Part shown: in pieces, positions 28,645 to 38,207 of the stretch
How positions within the stretch are numbered: position 1 is the stretch's first letter
Layout: each line of letters begins with the position of its first letter
NCBI GenBank assembly: GCA_025355005.1
Contig: JANXLV010000193.1
Location: 1-64,000 of the forward strand
From: Myxococcales bacterium
Lineage (GTDB): Bacteria > Myxococcota_A > Polyangia > Polyangiales > Polyangiaceae
Direction of reading: 5' to 3'
Length of the DNA stretch: 64,000 bases
Translations under genes and position numbers: made by a program
Notes under the pieces: generated by a model
What the model was told of the DNA's origin: nothing
What the model saw: the letters and a program-made list of their open reading frames with translations, nothing else
Databases searched by the model: none

Positions 28645-30303
28645 ATGAGCGCACCCCGGCTGTCGGGCCGCGCGCTCCGCACGCTGGCGTCGCTCTCGCG
28701 CACGAGCCTGGGTAGCGCCGCGGCGCAGAAGTTCCTTCGCAAGGACCTGCGCCTGGACCAGCTCTCCGCGTTGCCCGCTTCCGCGCGCGGTGACATCCCG
28801 ATCGGCGCTCGCCCGATCGCGGGTAGGCCGCCACGTACCGGGGCCGCGCAACAATTCGCGCTTCCACTCGCGAAGGCGCCGTGGTCCTTGACGAGCGAGA
28901 CGCTGCGCGAAGCGTACGGCCGCGGGGACGTCACGCCCCGCCAGGTGGTGGAGCGCGGGCTCGCTGCGGCGCGCGGGCTCGCTGCGCGCACGCCGTCGAT
29001 CGGCCCGTTCGTGGAGTACGGGGACCTTGCCGCTCTTAACGCAGCGGACGCCGCCGGAGCTCGCATCGCACAAGGCCGCGCGATAGGGCCGCTCGACGGG
29101 ATCCCGTTCGCGGTGAAGGAGCAGACGGCGGTCCAGGGACACAGGCGCCGTGCGGGCACGAATTTCCTCTCCGATGCGCGCGCGGAGAAAGATGCAACCT
29201 GCATCGATCGGCTGGAGCAGGCCGGCGCGATCGTCGTGGGGATGACGCCCATGACCGAGCTCGGCATGTCACCCACGGGCATCAACCCGCGCCGCGTGAT
29301 GCCGGCGAATCCGCACGCGGAAGGACACATAGCGGGCGGATCGTCGACCGGGTCCGGCGTGGCCGTGGCCACGGGCGTCACGCCGTTTGCGATGGGAGCA
29401 GACAGCGGCGGCTCCATCCGCATTCCGTCCGCGCTCTGCGGCGTCTTCGGCATCAAGCCGTCGTGGGGACGCGTGAGCCGCGGGGGCGACTTCTTCGGGG
29501 GCACGCTGAATCACCTCGGGCCTCTCGCGACCAGCACGCTGGATCTCGCGCGCGTGCTCGACGCCGTGAGCGGCCCCGATCCGGCGGATCCCGAGACGCT
29601 GATGCCGCCGCCGACGGAGGCCGGCGCGTTCGAGCGCGCGCTGTCGCGAGGTGTCCGCGGCCTCGTCATTTCGGTGGTGGAGAGCGAGTGGAAGGACGCC
29701 GCGCCCGACGTCGCGCGCGCAGGCGAGATCATGCTCGCTGCGCTGGAGAAGGAAGGCGCAGTCCTCCGCCGCGTCGAGCTGCCGCTCATGAAGCACGCAC
29801 CGGCGATCGGCTACGTGACGACCGCCACGGAGGCGCGCAGCGCTCTGTCGCAAGAGTGGGCGGAGCACGCGGACGAGATGGGCCACGACCTGCAGGTAAC
29901 GTTTGCCGCGCTCGAGGCGTTCTCCGCGCTGGAGTACATGGACGCGCAACGGCTCCGCTCCGGCCTGCGCGCAGCCATGGCGCACGCATTCCTCGACGTG
30001 GACCTCTTCGCGCTGCCAACGACCATGTGCACGGCCGCCGCAGTGACGGAAGAAGAGCGCGCAGGCGGCGTGCTCGACACGCAGCTCATCGACGGGCTGT
30101 GTCGCTTCACGTTCCTGGGTAACCTCACGGGGCTTCCTGCGGTGAGCGTGCCAGCGGGAAAGGACGGCCAGAGCCTGCCGATCGGATTTCAGCTCGTCGG
30201 GGACGCGTGGGACGAGGGAACGGTGCTGGCAGCAGCAGCACACCTCGAGAGAATTGGAGCCGCCGAAGTGATGAGGCCCCTGGCGAGCGTCGACATTCTC
30301 TGA
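28645..30303 (+). CDS. Amidase-signature family hydrolase
   Basis: The 552-residue enzyme carries the amidase signature: Lys158 (FAVKEQ), cis-Ser Ser233 (GGSSTGS) and nucleophile Ser257 (DSGGSIR). The spacings of 75 and 24 residues equal those I recall for fatty acid amide hydrolase. An N-terminal basic stretch of about 60 residues precedes the domain. It hydrolyses an amide bond; the substrate cannot be told from sequence. It probably shares a transcript with the PilZ gene. Confidence 0.9.
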   Translation: MSAPRLSGRALRTLASLSRTSLGSAAAQKFLRKDLRLDQLSALPASARGDIPIGARPIAGRPPRTGAAQQFALPLAKAPWSLTSETLREAYGRGDVTPRQVVERGLAAARGLAARTPSIGPFVEYGDLAALNAADAAGARIAQGRAIGPLDGIPFAVKEQTAVQGHRRRAGTNFLSDARAEKDATCIDRLEQAGAIVVGMTPMTELGMSPTGINPRRVMPANPHAEGHIAGGSSTGSGVAVATGVTPFAMGADSGGSIRIPSALCGVFGIKPSWGRVSRGGDFFGGTLNHLGPLATSTLDLARVLDAVSGPDPADPETLMPPPTEAGAFERALSRGVRGLVISVVESEWKDAAPDVARAGEIMLAALEKEGAVLRRVELPLMKHAPAIGYVTTATEARSALSQEWAEHADEMGHDLQVTFAALEAFSALEYMDAQRLRSGLRAAMAHAFLDVDLFALPTTMCTAAAVTEEERAGGVLDTQLIDGLCRFTFLGNLTGLPAVSVPAGKDGQSLPIGFQLVGDAWDEGTVLAAAAHLERIGAAEVMRPLASVDIL

Positions 30304-30304
30304 G

Positions 30305-31819
30305 TCAGCGCGGGCGGTACTCGTAGACTGCAGCCCAGGTCGGGTGCGCCTGGCTCGTAGCGGCGAAGTGCGCGCGTAGCCATTCCTCGCCGGCCTCGGC
30401 GCGCGTGAGCTCTCTCTCGTGTTCGGGTCCGTCGAATGGGAACTCCGACCAGACGCGTCTGCATGTCCCGTGCAAATTGGCGGTCGGACATGCTCCTTCG
30501 GCGAGCGGCAGATCATCCGTGACGATGTATGCGAAGCCTGCGGCGAGCATGGGCGCAGGGATCGGCTGGTCCTCGCTCACGGCGTACCACGGTTGCCGCT
30601 CGTAGAAGGGTTGGCGGGCGATGCTTCGCCCGTGTGTCGCGACCATGATGACCGGCACGTCGCGCCGTCCGGTCGACTCGATCGCGCGCGACAGACCGGT
30701 GTTGCAGTTGCCATACGGCGAGATGATCATCCAGCCGATCGCCACGAACCCTAGCGCGTAGGTCACGCGACCGAACGCTCCAAGACGCGCGCCCCATCGC
30801 ACGACGCGCGGCGAGGCGTCCTTGAACGCGAGCGGGACGAAGACGGCGAGCATGGGCGCCATGGGGAAGAGAAAGCGGTCCTCCTTGTGTCCCAGCAGGC
30901 AGTGCACGAGGATGAACACGCCCACTGCCCACGTCGCCGGGTGCCGCGGGTTTCGGACCATCGCGATCGCGACCACGACGACGCAGTAGAGGACGACAGG
31001 CGCGCACGGATTCTCGAGCAGCAACGGCGCGTATGCGTAGAACGGAGCAGTGCTGAACGCGGCCGCTCTCCCGTCGACGAGGTTCTCCACGAAGTATCGA
31101 ACCGGCGTGAGGACCCAACGCCCGTATCCCCAGCGATCGCAGACGAGCAGGATCGCGAGCCCGATCGCTCCGCCGGATGTGAGCGCGAGCCACCACGTCC
31201 GTCCTCTTCGCTCGAAGACCAGCGTCCACAAGAACAGAGCGACCGCGAAGATGGCGGTCTGTGGGCGAACCGCGAACGCGAGGCCGAACAAGAGACCCAC
31301 GACCAGGCCACTTCTCGCGGTGGACGACGTGCGGGCAGCGTTGCTTGCACCGTCAGGGAAATAGCTCACCCATGCGAGCGCGAGGAGCGCGCCGCTCACG
31401 GCCTCCGCGGTCGTCCGTGTGAAGAGGTACGGAAGAAACGGGATCACGAGCGCGGATGGAAGGTTCGCCGCGAAGACGGAGCCCTGAGAGCGCACCCCCG
31501 CCGTGGACAAGCGCCAGAGCCGCGCGTACGCGAAGACACATAACGCGCCGGTCGCGAGACGAAAGAGCGCGACGTGCATGAAGCGTGAGTCGATGGAGAA
31601 GAGCTGCGCGAGCCTCGCGATGACGTAGTACGCGAACGGCAGCACCCACGGGCGGATCGCCTTCGGATATTCCCAGGTGAGCAGCTCGGTCGGAGTGAAG
31701 CCTAGCTTGAGGCTCACGAACTCGACGATGCTGGTGTGCTCATCGGTTTGATAGAAGAGATACGCACGAAACGCGCACCCGATAGTCAGCGCAACCAGCG
31801 TGAGCAGTCGCCTCGACAT
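30305..31819 (-). CDS. GT22-like (PIG-B/ALG9-type) membrane mannosyltransferase
   Basis: A 504-residue protein with about ten membrane helices, starting with LLTLVALTIGCAFRAYLFY. An acidic first loop (TDEHTSI) and the HKEDRFLFP motif after LVHCLLG match the GT22 family of dolichol-phosphate-mannose-dependent transferases. In bacteria such proteins are rare and their acceptors are mostly unknown; a cell-envelope glycan is a guess. It converges with the amidase gene and has its own promoter region between 31820 and 31891, where I see no clear motif. Confidence 0.72.
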   Translation of the reverse strand: MSRRLLTLVALTIGCAFRAYLFYQTDEHTSIVEFVSLKLGFTPTELLTWEYPKAIRPWVLPFAYYVIARLAQLFSIDSRFMHVALFRLATGALCVFAYARLWRLSTAGVRSQGSVFAANLPSALVIPFLPYLFTRTTAEAVSGALLALAWVSYFPDGASNAARTSSTARSGLVVGLLFGLAFAVRPQTAIFAVALFLWTLVFERRGRTWWLALTSGGAIGLAILLVCDRWGYGRWVLTPVRYFVENLVDGRAAAFSTAPFYAYAPLLLENPCAPVVLYCVVVVAIAMVRNPRHPATWAVGVFILVHCLLGHKEDRFLFPMAPMLAVFVPLAFKDASPRVVRWGARLGAFGRVTYALGFVAIGWMIISPYGNCNTGLSRAIESTGRRDVPVIMVATHGRSIARQPFYERQPWYAVSEDQPIPAPMLAAGFAYIVTDDLPLAEGACPTANLHGTCRRVWSEFPFDGPEHERELTRAEAGEEWLRAHFAATSQAHPTWAAVYEYRPR

Positions 31820-31891
31820 CGCGCTCGGTCAGTAGCAAGGATTCTTCCGCGACGACACCCCCCAGCGTCCTACGGGTGATCTCACAGAGTC

Positions 31892-33169
31892 TTACAGGTG
31901 GAACGCGTTGTCTTCTTCGCCGGTCACGACCACTTCCTGGTCGCTCGGGAGGTCTTGCAGGATCTGGTTGTAGGTCTTGGGCGCGTCGGGGTTCATCAGC
32001 GCCTTGAAGACCGTGATCGAGGAGTTCGAGTAGTTCGAGAAGTAGGACGGAAGGACGTTGGTCAGCACCTCGAGGTACTTCGTCCCCTTGGGGTCCACGG
32101 CCGCGCCGTTGGTGTCGATGCGGCGCTGGGTGAGCGCGGTGTCGAGGTACGCGAACGTGTCGCAGCTGTCGAAGAAGAACACCTGGTACTTGCCCTTCGC
32201 GACGGTGCCCTTGCGGGCGAGCGCGTTGGTGTTCTTGGAGAGCTCGGAGTGGCCGTTGTAGACGATGAAATCGGCCTTTTCACTGAGCGGATTGTAGCGC
32301 GCGTCGAAGTCGTCGCCCGACGTGTAGAGCGTGTCGATGAGCAGCGCGGTGACGCTGACGGGCTTCATGGTGCCGCCGACGCGGACCTTGCCGGTGACCG
32401 TGATGTCCTTCACGAACGACGTGGTGGTCGTGTTGGTCTTGGCCGTCGCGCCAGGCACTGCGTCGGTCGCGTCGCGCACGAACTGCTCGAACTGCGCGGC
32501 GCCTTCGTCGCCCGTGGCGCCGCCGCTGGACTCGCCGAAGATCGCGACCACGTTGAACGCGCCGTCGCTCCACACCTGATCGTACTCGGGGAACTTGCCG
32601 GTGGTGACGTTGGGATCCTTCGTGACCTTGGCCTTCGCGTGGACCGCGTCGACGCCGAGCTTGCAACCTGCAACGGTCGGGTTGAAGTCGTGCCAGAAGG
32701 TCTCCTGCCCGTACTCGTTCTTGCCGCACGTGCCGTCGTACTTCGCATTGAAGGCGGCGAGGCCCGTCGCGTCGGCCGGGAGCACGACGTCGTACGTCTT
32801 CGGGACCTTCACGCCGGCCGGCCAGGCGACGGGGAGCCTCGCGTGGTACTTGATGGTCCTCTTGTCGCCCTGCACGGTCTCGGTGACCTTGGTCAGCTCC
32901 ACTTGTCCGACGTGGCCGTTCGCCTGGAACTGAGTCGTCAGCGGGCCGACCGTGTAGAAGAGCTGCGAGACGACGATCTGCCGAGCGTCGTTGTCCTTCG
33001 CGCCGACGACCGTGCCGTCGAGACTGAAGTCGACGATCTGCGCCGCGTTGCTCGTGATGTCCTCCGAAGCGTTGCCCTCGTCCGTAGCATCCACCGCGCA
33101 GCCCGTGAGCGGGGCGACGATCAGGAACGCACTCGAGAAGAGGACGGGGAGGAAGGTGCGAAGGTGCAT
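31892..33169 (-). CDS. Lipoprotein with caspase-like (clan CD) His/Cys dyad
   Basis: The 425-residue protein has a lipoprotein signal (LIVAPLTGC, Cys24). The N-terminal half is strand-rich. The second half has FIVYNGHSELSKN and, 45 residues later, VFFFDSCDTFAYL, in the order of the catalytic His and Cys of gingipain, clostripain and caspase-type peptidases. The spacing and strand context support a clan CD-like fold, but I have no family match, so activity is uncertain. It would sit at the outer membrane or periplasm. Confidence 0.62.
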   Translation of the reverse strand: MHLRTFLPVLFSSAFLIVAPLTGCAVDATDEGNASEDITSNAAQIVDFSLDGTVVGAKDNDARQIVVSQLFYTVGPLTTQFQANGHVGQVELTKVTETVQGDKRTIKYHARLPVAWPAGVKVPKTYDVVLPADATGLAAFNAKYDGTCGKNEYGQETFWHDFNPTVAGCKLGVDAVHAKAKVTKDPNVTTGKFPEYDQVWSDGAFNVVAIFGESSGGATGDEGAAQFEQFVRDATDAVPGATAKTNTTTTSFVKDITVTGKVRVGGTMKPVSVTALLIDTLYTSGDDFDARYNPLSEKADFIVYNGHSELSKNTNALARKGTVAKGKYQVFFFDSCDTFAYLDTALTQRRIDTNGAAVDPKGTKYLEVLTNVLPSYFSNYSNSSITVFKALMNPDAPKTYNQILQDLPSDQEVVVTGEEDNAFHL

Positions 33170-33298
33170 GCGCCCAATGTCGCAAGGTGTGTGCCGAAAA
33201 CCTACCTTTGCAAACCCATGGAATGACGCGCCTCTCGAGGTAGCGAAGTGGCCTCCCCTACCCCAGCTGCTGGATCGCTGGCTACCCAGCTCTCCTCG

Positions 33299-33338
33299 GG
33301 ATCAATGCTCAGCCGAGCGGATCAAATGCTCAGCCGAC
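33299..33338. repeat. Tandem duplication of 20 bases including a stop codon
   Basis: Two near-identical 20-base units (33299-33318 and 33319-33338) each contain TCA, the reverse complement of TGA. The stop codon of the acyl-CoA dehydrogenase gene at 33330 is in the second; the copy 21 bases beyond is in frame. Confidence 0.8.
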
Positions 33339-34481
33339 GAGGAGCCCGCGGGCGATCACGATGCGCTGCACCTCGCTCGTGCCCTCGTAGATCGTGGTGA
33401 CGCGCGCGTCGCGGAGGTGGCGCTCGGCCGCGAACTCACGGATGTAGCCGTAGCCGCCGTGGATCTGGACCGCGTGGTTCACGATGCGGTTGGATGCCTC
33501 GCTCGCGAAGAGCTTCGCCATGGAGGCCTCGCGCGAGAACGGGCGCGCCTGATCCTTCAGCCACGCCGCGCGCATGCAGAGCAGGTGCGCCGCGTCGAGC
33601 TCCACCTTCATGTTCGCGAGCTTCCACTGGACGGCCTGGAACTCGGAGATGGGCTTGTCGAACTGCTTGCGATCACGTGCATACTGCACGCTTTCTTCGA
33701 GGGCGGCACGCGCGATCCCGATCGCCTGCGCGCTGATGCCGATGCGCCCGCCGTCGAGCGCCATCATCGCGATCTTGAACCCTCCGTTCAGATGACCGAG
33801 GAGCGCGCTCTTCGGGACGCGGCAGGCCTCGAATGAGAGCGACACGGTGTTGGAGCCGCGGATGCCCATCTTGTCCTCGGCGCGCCCGATCTTGAGGCCG
33901 GGTGTGCCCTTCTCCACGAGCAAGCACGAGATGCCGCGCGTACCTGGATGAGTGTCCGCAGGGGCCGTGCGCGCCCACACGACGATCACGCCGGCGTGAG
34001 CTCCGCTGGTGATCCACTGCTTCTCGCCGTCGAGCACGTACGAGTCAGAATCCTCGCGCGCGACCGTGCGCATGCCGCCTGGGTCCGAACCGGCGCCCGG
34101 CTCCGACAGCCCGAATGCGCCCGCGACGAGCGACCCATCGGCGAGGCCCGTGCAGTACTTCTTCTTCTGCGCGTCCGTGCCGAACGTGGCGATGACCTCG
34201 CCCACCATGTTGGTGACGGCCATGGTGACAGCGCACGAGGCGCATGCGCGCGCGACCTCTTGCATCGCAAGCGCATAGGAGACCGCGCCCGCCGCTGCAC
34301 CGCCGAGCTCCTCCGGTACGTTCACGGCGAGGAGGCCGAGCGCTGCGAGCCCCTTCATGATCTCCGCCGGGAAGATCTCCTTCTTGTCGATCTCCGCGGC
34401 CTTCGGCTGGATCACGCGGGTCGCGAAATCACGCGCGGTCTTCTGGACGAACGTCTGCGTTTCGGTGAGCTCTAGATCCAT
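33330..34481 (-). CDS. Acyl-CoA dehydrogenase
   Basis: A 383-residue flavoenzyme of the acyl-CoA dehydrogenase family: N-terminal helical domain (LTETQTFVQKTARDF), middle FAD-contacting segments (AFGLSEPGAGSDPG, WITSGAHAG) and C-terminal QIHGGYGYIRE plus YEGTSEVQRIVIARGLL, where the Glu of YEG is the probable catalytic base. The motifs are those of short/medium-chain and branched-chain enzymes. It oxidises acyl-CoA thioesters at the alpha-beta bond, passing electrons to ETF. The upstream lipoprotein gene is 22 bases away. Confidence 0.93.
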   Translation of the reverse strand: MDLELTETQTFVQKTARDFATRVIQPKAAEIDKKEIFPAEIMKGLAALGLLAVNVPEELGGAAAGAVSYALAMQEVARACASCAVTMAVTNMVGEVIATFGTDAQKKKYCTGLADGSLVAGAFGLSEPGAGSDPGGMRTVAREDSDSYVLDGEKQWITSGAHAGVIVVWARTAPADTHPGTRGISCLLVEKGTPGLKIGRAEDKMGIRGSNTVSLSFEACRVPKSALLGHLNGGFKIAMMALDGGRIGISAQAIGIARAALEESVQYARDRKQFDKPISEFQAVQWKLANMKVELDAAHLLCMRAAWLKDQARPFSREASMAKLFASEASNRIVNHAVQIHGGYGYIREFAAERHLRDARVTTIYEGTSEVQRIVIARGLLVG

Positions 34482-34503
34482 GGCCGTAGACCTCTTCGTT
34501 CCG

Positions 34504-35232
34504 TCAAAGCGAGAACGAGACCTTCGCGGCGTAGCTGCCGGGGCTCGGGACCTTCATGGCGCGGACGACGTCGACGATGCAGTCGACCTTCGCCTCGCCT
34601 TCCTTGCTCGGCGGCGCGACGCCCACGGACTCCACCTTGCCGCTCTTGCCGTCGGGGACCACGTACGCCGTCACCGCGAACTTGCCGGACACACCTGCCT
34701 TGCACTTGCCGACGTCGGCATCTGCCCTGGCGATCGCTTCGAACATCTTGTCGGGCGCCCAGTTCGCGGGCTCGCGCGCGTCGCCGACGTCGAACAGGAA
34801 GCTCTTGCGAATCTCGGCCTCACCACCGACGGGCCTCGGCCATGGTGCCTTCGCGAGCGCATCCAGGATGCATTTCTCGGTGGCGCGATCGCCCAGGGTG
34901 GAGCCCTCGAGGTAGCTCCAGTGCACGTGCCCGGTCCCGTCGAGACGAACGAACGCACGCACGTCGCCAGCGAGATAGTCGACGCGCTTTGCGCCGGCCT
35001 TCTGGCACGCGAGCACGTCAGGCTGCACCTTCGCGATGGCGCGTTCGGTCTCCTTCGCGTCGATCTCGCCGAGCTCCTGCGAGACGCTCGGGCCTTCTCG
35101 CTTCGCACGCGGCTTCTCCGTGGGCGCGTCCGACGTGGGCGTCTCGTCCGGGGCCTTCGCCTCCGGCTTGTTACCGCCGCACGCCGTCACCGACAGCCCG
35201 GCGAGAAGGGTGTAGAATGCAATCTTTCGCAT
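34504..35232 (-). CDS. Lipoprotein with two cysteine-pair (AgmX-like) modules
   Basis: The 242-residue protein has a short signal and lipobox (LSVTACGG, Cys18), a Pro/Lys/Glu-rich linker, then two similar modules of about 70-80 residues. Each has a cysteine near the start (VLACQKAG, VGKCKAG), a DGxG turn (RLDGTGHV, VPDGKSGKV) and a second cysteine in a helix (EKCILDALAKA, VDCIVDVVRAM). The kinase at 8753 ends in one such module. Inserted between two acyl-CoA dehydrogenase genes, five bases from one and 22 from the other. Function unknown. Confidence 0.7.
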   Translation of the reverse strand: MRKIAFYTLLAGLSVTACGGNKPEAKAPDETPTSDAPTEKPRAKREGPSVSQELGEIDAKETERAIAKVQPDVLACQKAGAKRVDYLAGDVRAFVRLDGTGHVHWSYLEGSTLGDRATEKCILDALAKAPWPRPVGGEAEIRKSFLFDVGDAREPANWAPDKMFEAIARADADVGKCKAGVSGKFAVTAYVVPDGKSGKVESVGVAPPSKEGEAKVDCIVDVVRAMKVPSPGSYAAKVSFSL

Positions 35233-35237
35233 CTGGA

Positions 35238-36389
<1,152 letters not shown>

Positions 36390-36483
36390 GGCGAGCTTAC
36401 TAGGCCGAATCCCGGGCAAAGGAAATGGGCCCCAAGCTCTGCGGTAGACGGACGCAGCAGGGTTTCTCGCAGCGGTGCCGTGA

Positions 36484-37263
36484 CTATCGAACGGGGGGCG
36501 CGAGGATCTCCACGAGGCCCGGCACGTCGCTCGCCTTGTCGCGCAGGCGCGCCTTCGGACGGACCGCGACGCCCACGGTCGCCTCCTTCAGCATGGGCAC
36601 GTCGAACGCGTTGTCGCCGAACGCAGCGTAGAGAGGGCGCGCGCCGATTCGCTCGCGCAGGCCCGTCACCTTCCCCGGGCCGTACGGGATCGGGCGCACC
36701 ACGGTCGCGGTCATCTTGCCTTCGTGGAATGCGCTGCGCGCCGCGACGATGTTCTCGTGCGGGAGACCGGCGATGCGCGCGGCGGCCTCGACGATGCCGC
36801 TCGGCGACGCGGACACCAGGTACACCTCTATGTCCTGCGCCTTCGCGAACGCGAGCACGGCCTGCACCTCTTCGTGCAGGCGTCCGTGGAGCTCGCGGCG
36901 CATGAGCACCTCGTCACAGAACGCGGTGAGCTCCGGCTCGGTCCAACCTGCGGAGATCCACGTCATGATCTCGCAGACGCGCTCCTCGTCGAACTTGTGC
37001 GCCAGGTACGCATCGTAGATGCGGCGTGCGATCTCGGGGCCGGTGCCGCCGTCGTAGAGCTCTGCCTGCCGGGCCTCTCTCCGAAGCGCCTCCATCGCGT
37101 CAACGCGGATGTCTCCGCCCTCGATCATGCCGTAAAAGAAGTCCTCGCCGACGTCACCGCTCCACAGCGTGCCGTCGCCGTCGAAGGCCACGACCCCTCC
37201 AGGCGCATTGTTGCGAGCGGCCTCGATGCGCGACGTGATCTCGTCTACGGTTTGTGTCTTCAC
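36484..37263 (-). CDS. HAD-family phosphatase (SerB-like)
   Basis: A 259-residue HAD enzyme: motif I AFDGDGTLW (Asp28 nucleophile, Asp30 acid/base), motif II VSASPSG, and motif III with AFGDNAFDVPML. A helical cap of about 110 residues lies between motifs I and II, as in phosphoserine phosphatase and its relatives. It would dephosphorylate a small metabolite; the substrate is not clear. Its GTG start at 37263 is separated by one base from the ATG of the divergent gene at 37265. Confidence 0.85.
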   Translation of the reverse strand: MKTQTVDEITSRIEAARNNAPGGVVAFDGDGTLWSGDVGEDFFYGMIEGGDIRVDAMEALRREARQAELYDGGTGPEIARRIYDAYLAHKFDEERVCEIMTWISAGWTEPELTAFCDEVLMRRELHGRLHEEVQAVLAFAKAQDIEVYLVSASPSGIVEAAARIAGLPHENIVAARSAFHEGKMTATVVRPIPYGPGKVTGLRERIGARPLYAAFGDNAFDVPMLKEATVGVAVRPKARLRDKASDVPGLVEILAPPVR

Positions 37264-37264
37264 G

Positions 37265-38104
37265 ATGCAGAAACATACACAAGGCGGGGCCGGCGGTGGA
37301 GAAGCGAAGCGCTACGACCTGAAGAACTCGGTCGTGTCGCAGCAGACCGCGATGCTCCTCATGTTCATCGCCGGTGGCGCCACCTTCGGCCTGAGCTTCG
37401 TACAGATGTTCACGCCGAACGAGCCCGGCCTCTACCTGGTCGCGGCCGTGGTGGCGGGCGCCGCGGTCGCGTTCGTGGTCAGTACACAGCCGAAGACCAC
37501 GCTCGGCGCCGACGGCATCTACACGAAGTGGATGAACCGCACGCACTACGTCGCGCTTTCCGACATCACGGACGTGACCCGCACCATCGAGGAGAAGCCG
37601 CCCACGCTCCACGTCTGGACGCGGCAGGCCGGGCGCGAGGTCGTGGTGAAGTACCAGGGCACGGACGACGAGATCCGGCGCTTCGAGGACGACCTTCAGG
37701 ACCTGCGCGACAGCGCCAACCCCACGGACGACGACCTCGGCGCCGAGCGGTTCGCGCGCGGCAAGCTACGGGTCGCCGACTGGATCGAAGGCGTGAAGAG
37801 CGTCGTCGACGCGCGCGGCGGGCACTACCGTGCGATCACCATCCCGCGCGAGCGCGTCCTCTCGTACGCGACCGACGCCACGCTGCCACCGGACGTGCGC
37901 GCAGGCGCGGCCATCGCCCTTGCTCCCAACGCGGACCCGAACGAGAAGGCTGCCCTCCTCAGGATCGCGGCGAGCACCGCCTCCCCCGCCCTGCAGCGTG
38001 TGTTCGAAGGAGCAGCCAAGAACCAGCTGCCGGCGGAGAGCCTGGACGAGATCGCCGAGTCCGAGGCGCCCGCAGCCCAGCTCCGCAGCCGCGCACGTGA
38101 CTAA
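37265..38104 (+). CDS. Membrane protein with PH-like domain and helical tail
   Basis: This 279-residue protein has two adjacent membrane helices (AMLLMFIAGGATFGLSFVQ and GLYLVAAVVAGAAVAFVVS) followed by a strand-rich region (TTLGADGIYTKW, HYVALSDITDVTRT, REVVVKYQG) like bacterial PH domains. The C-terminal 120 residues are helical. No enzyme motif is seen. The ATG at 37265 abuts the divergent HAD gene; a GTG at 37335 is a possible shorter start. It ends in a strong terminator. Confidence 0.6.
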   Translation: MQKHTQGGAGGGEAKRYDLKNSVVSQQTAMLLMFIAGGATFGLSFVQMFTPNEPGLYLVAAVVAGAAVAFVVSTQPKTTLGADGIYTKWMNRTHYVALSDITDVTRTIEEKPPTLHVWTRQAGREVVVKYQGTDDEIRRFEDDLQDLRDSANPTDDDLGAERFARGKLRVADWIEGVKSVVDARGGHYRAITIPRERVLSYATDATLPPDVRAGAAIALAPNADPNEKAALLRIAASTASPALQRVFEGAAKNQLPAESLDEIAESEAPAAQLRSRARD

Positions 38105-38126
38105 AAGCAACTCGTCGTTGCTTTTT
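38103..38126 (+). terminator. Rho-independent terminator
   Basis: Perfect 9-base arms AAAAGCAAC and GTTGCTTTT with a 5-base loop and T-rich end overlap the stop codon of the membrane-protein gene. It is the clearest intrinsic terminator in the window. Confidence 0.75.
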
Positions 38127-38207
38127 CCCTGGTTCCCATGACGTTCGGCTCTAGATTCGCGACGCCGCGCCCCCCTTCCACCCGGTGCGGCATCCAATAG
38201 GCGAACC

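Noticed and set aside
31898-33226. A 442-residue plus-strand open frame over the caspase-like lipoprotein
   Set aside because: It is Arg/Val/Glu-rich without motifs, while the minus strand has a signal peptide, lipobox and a coherent fold.
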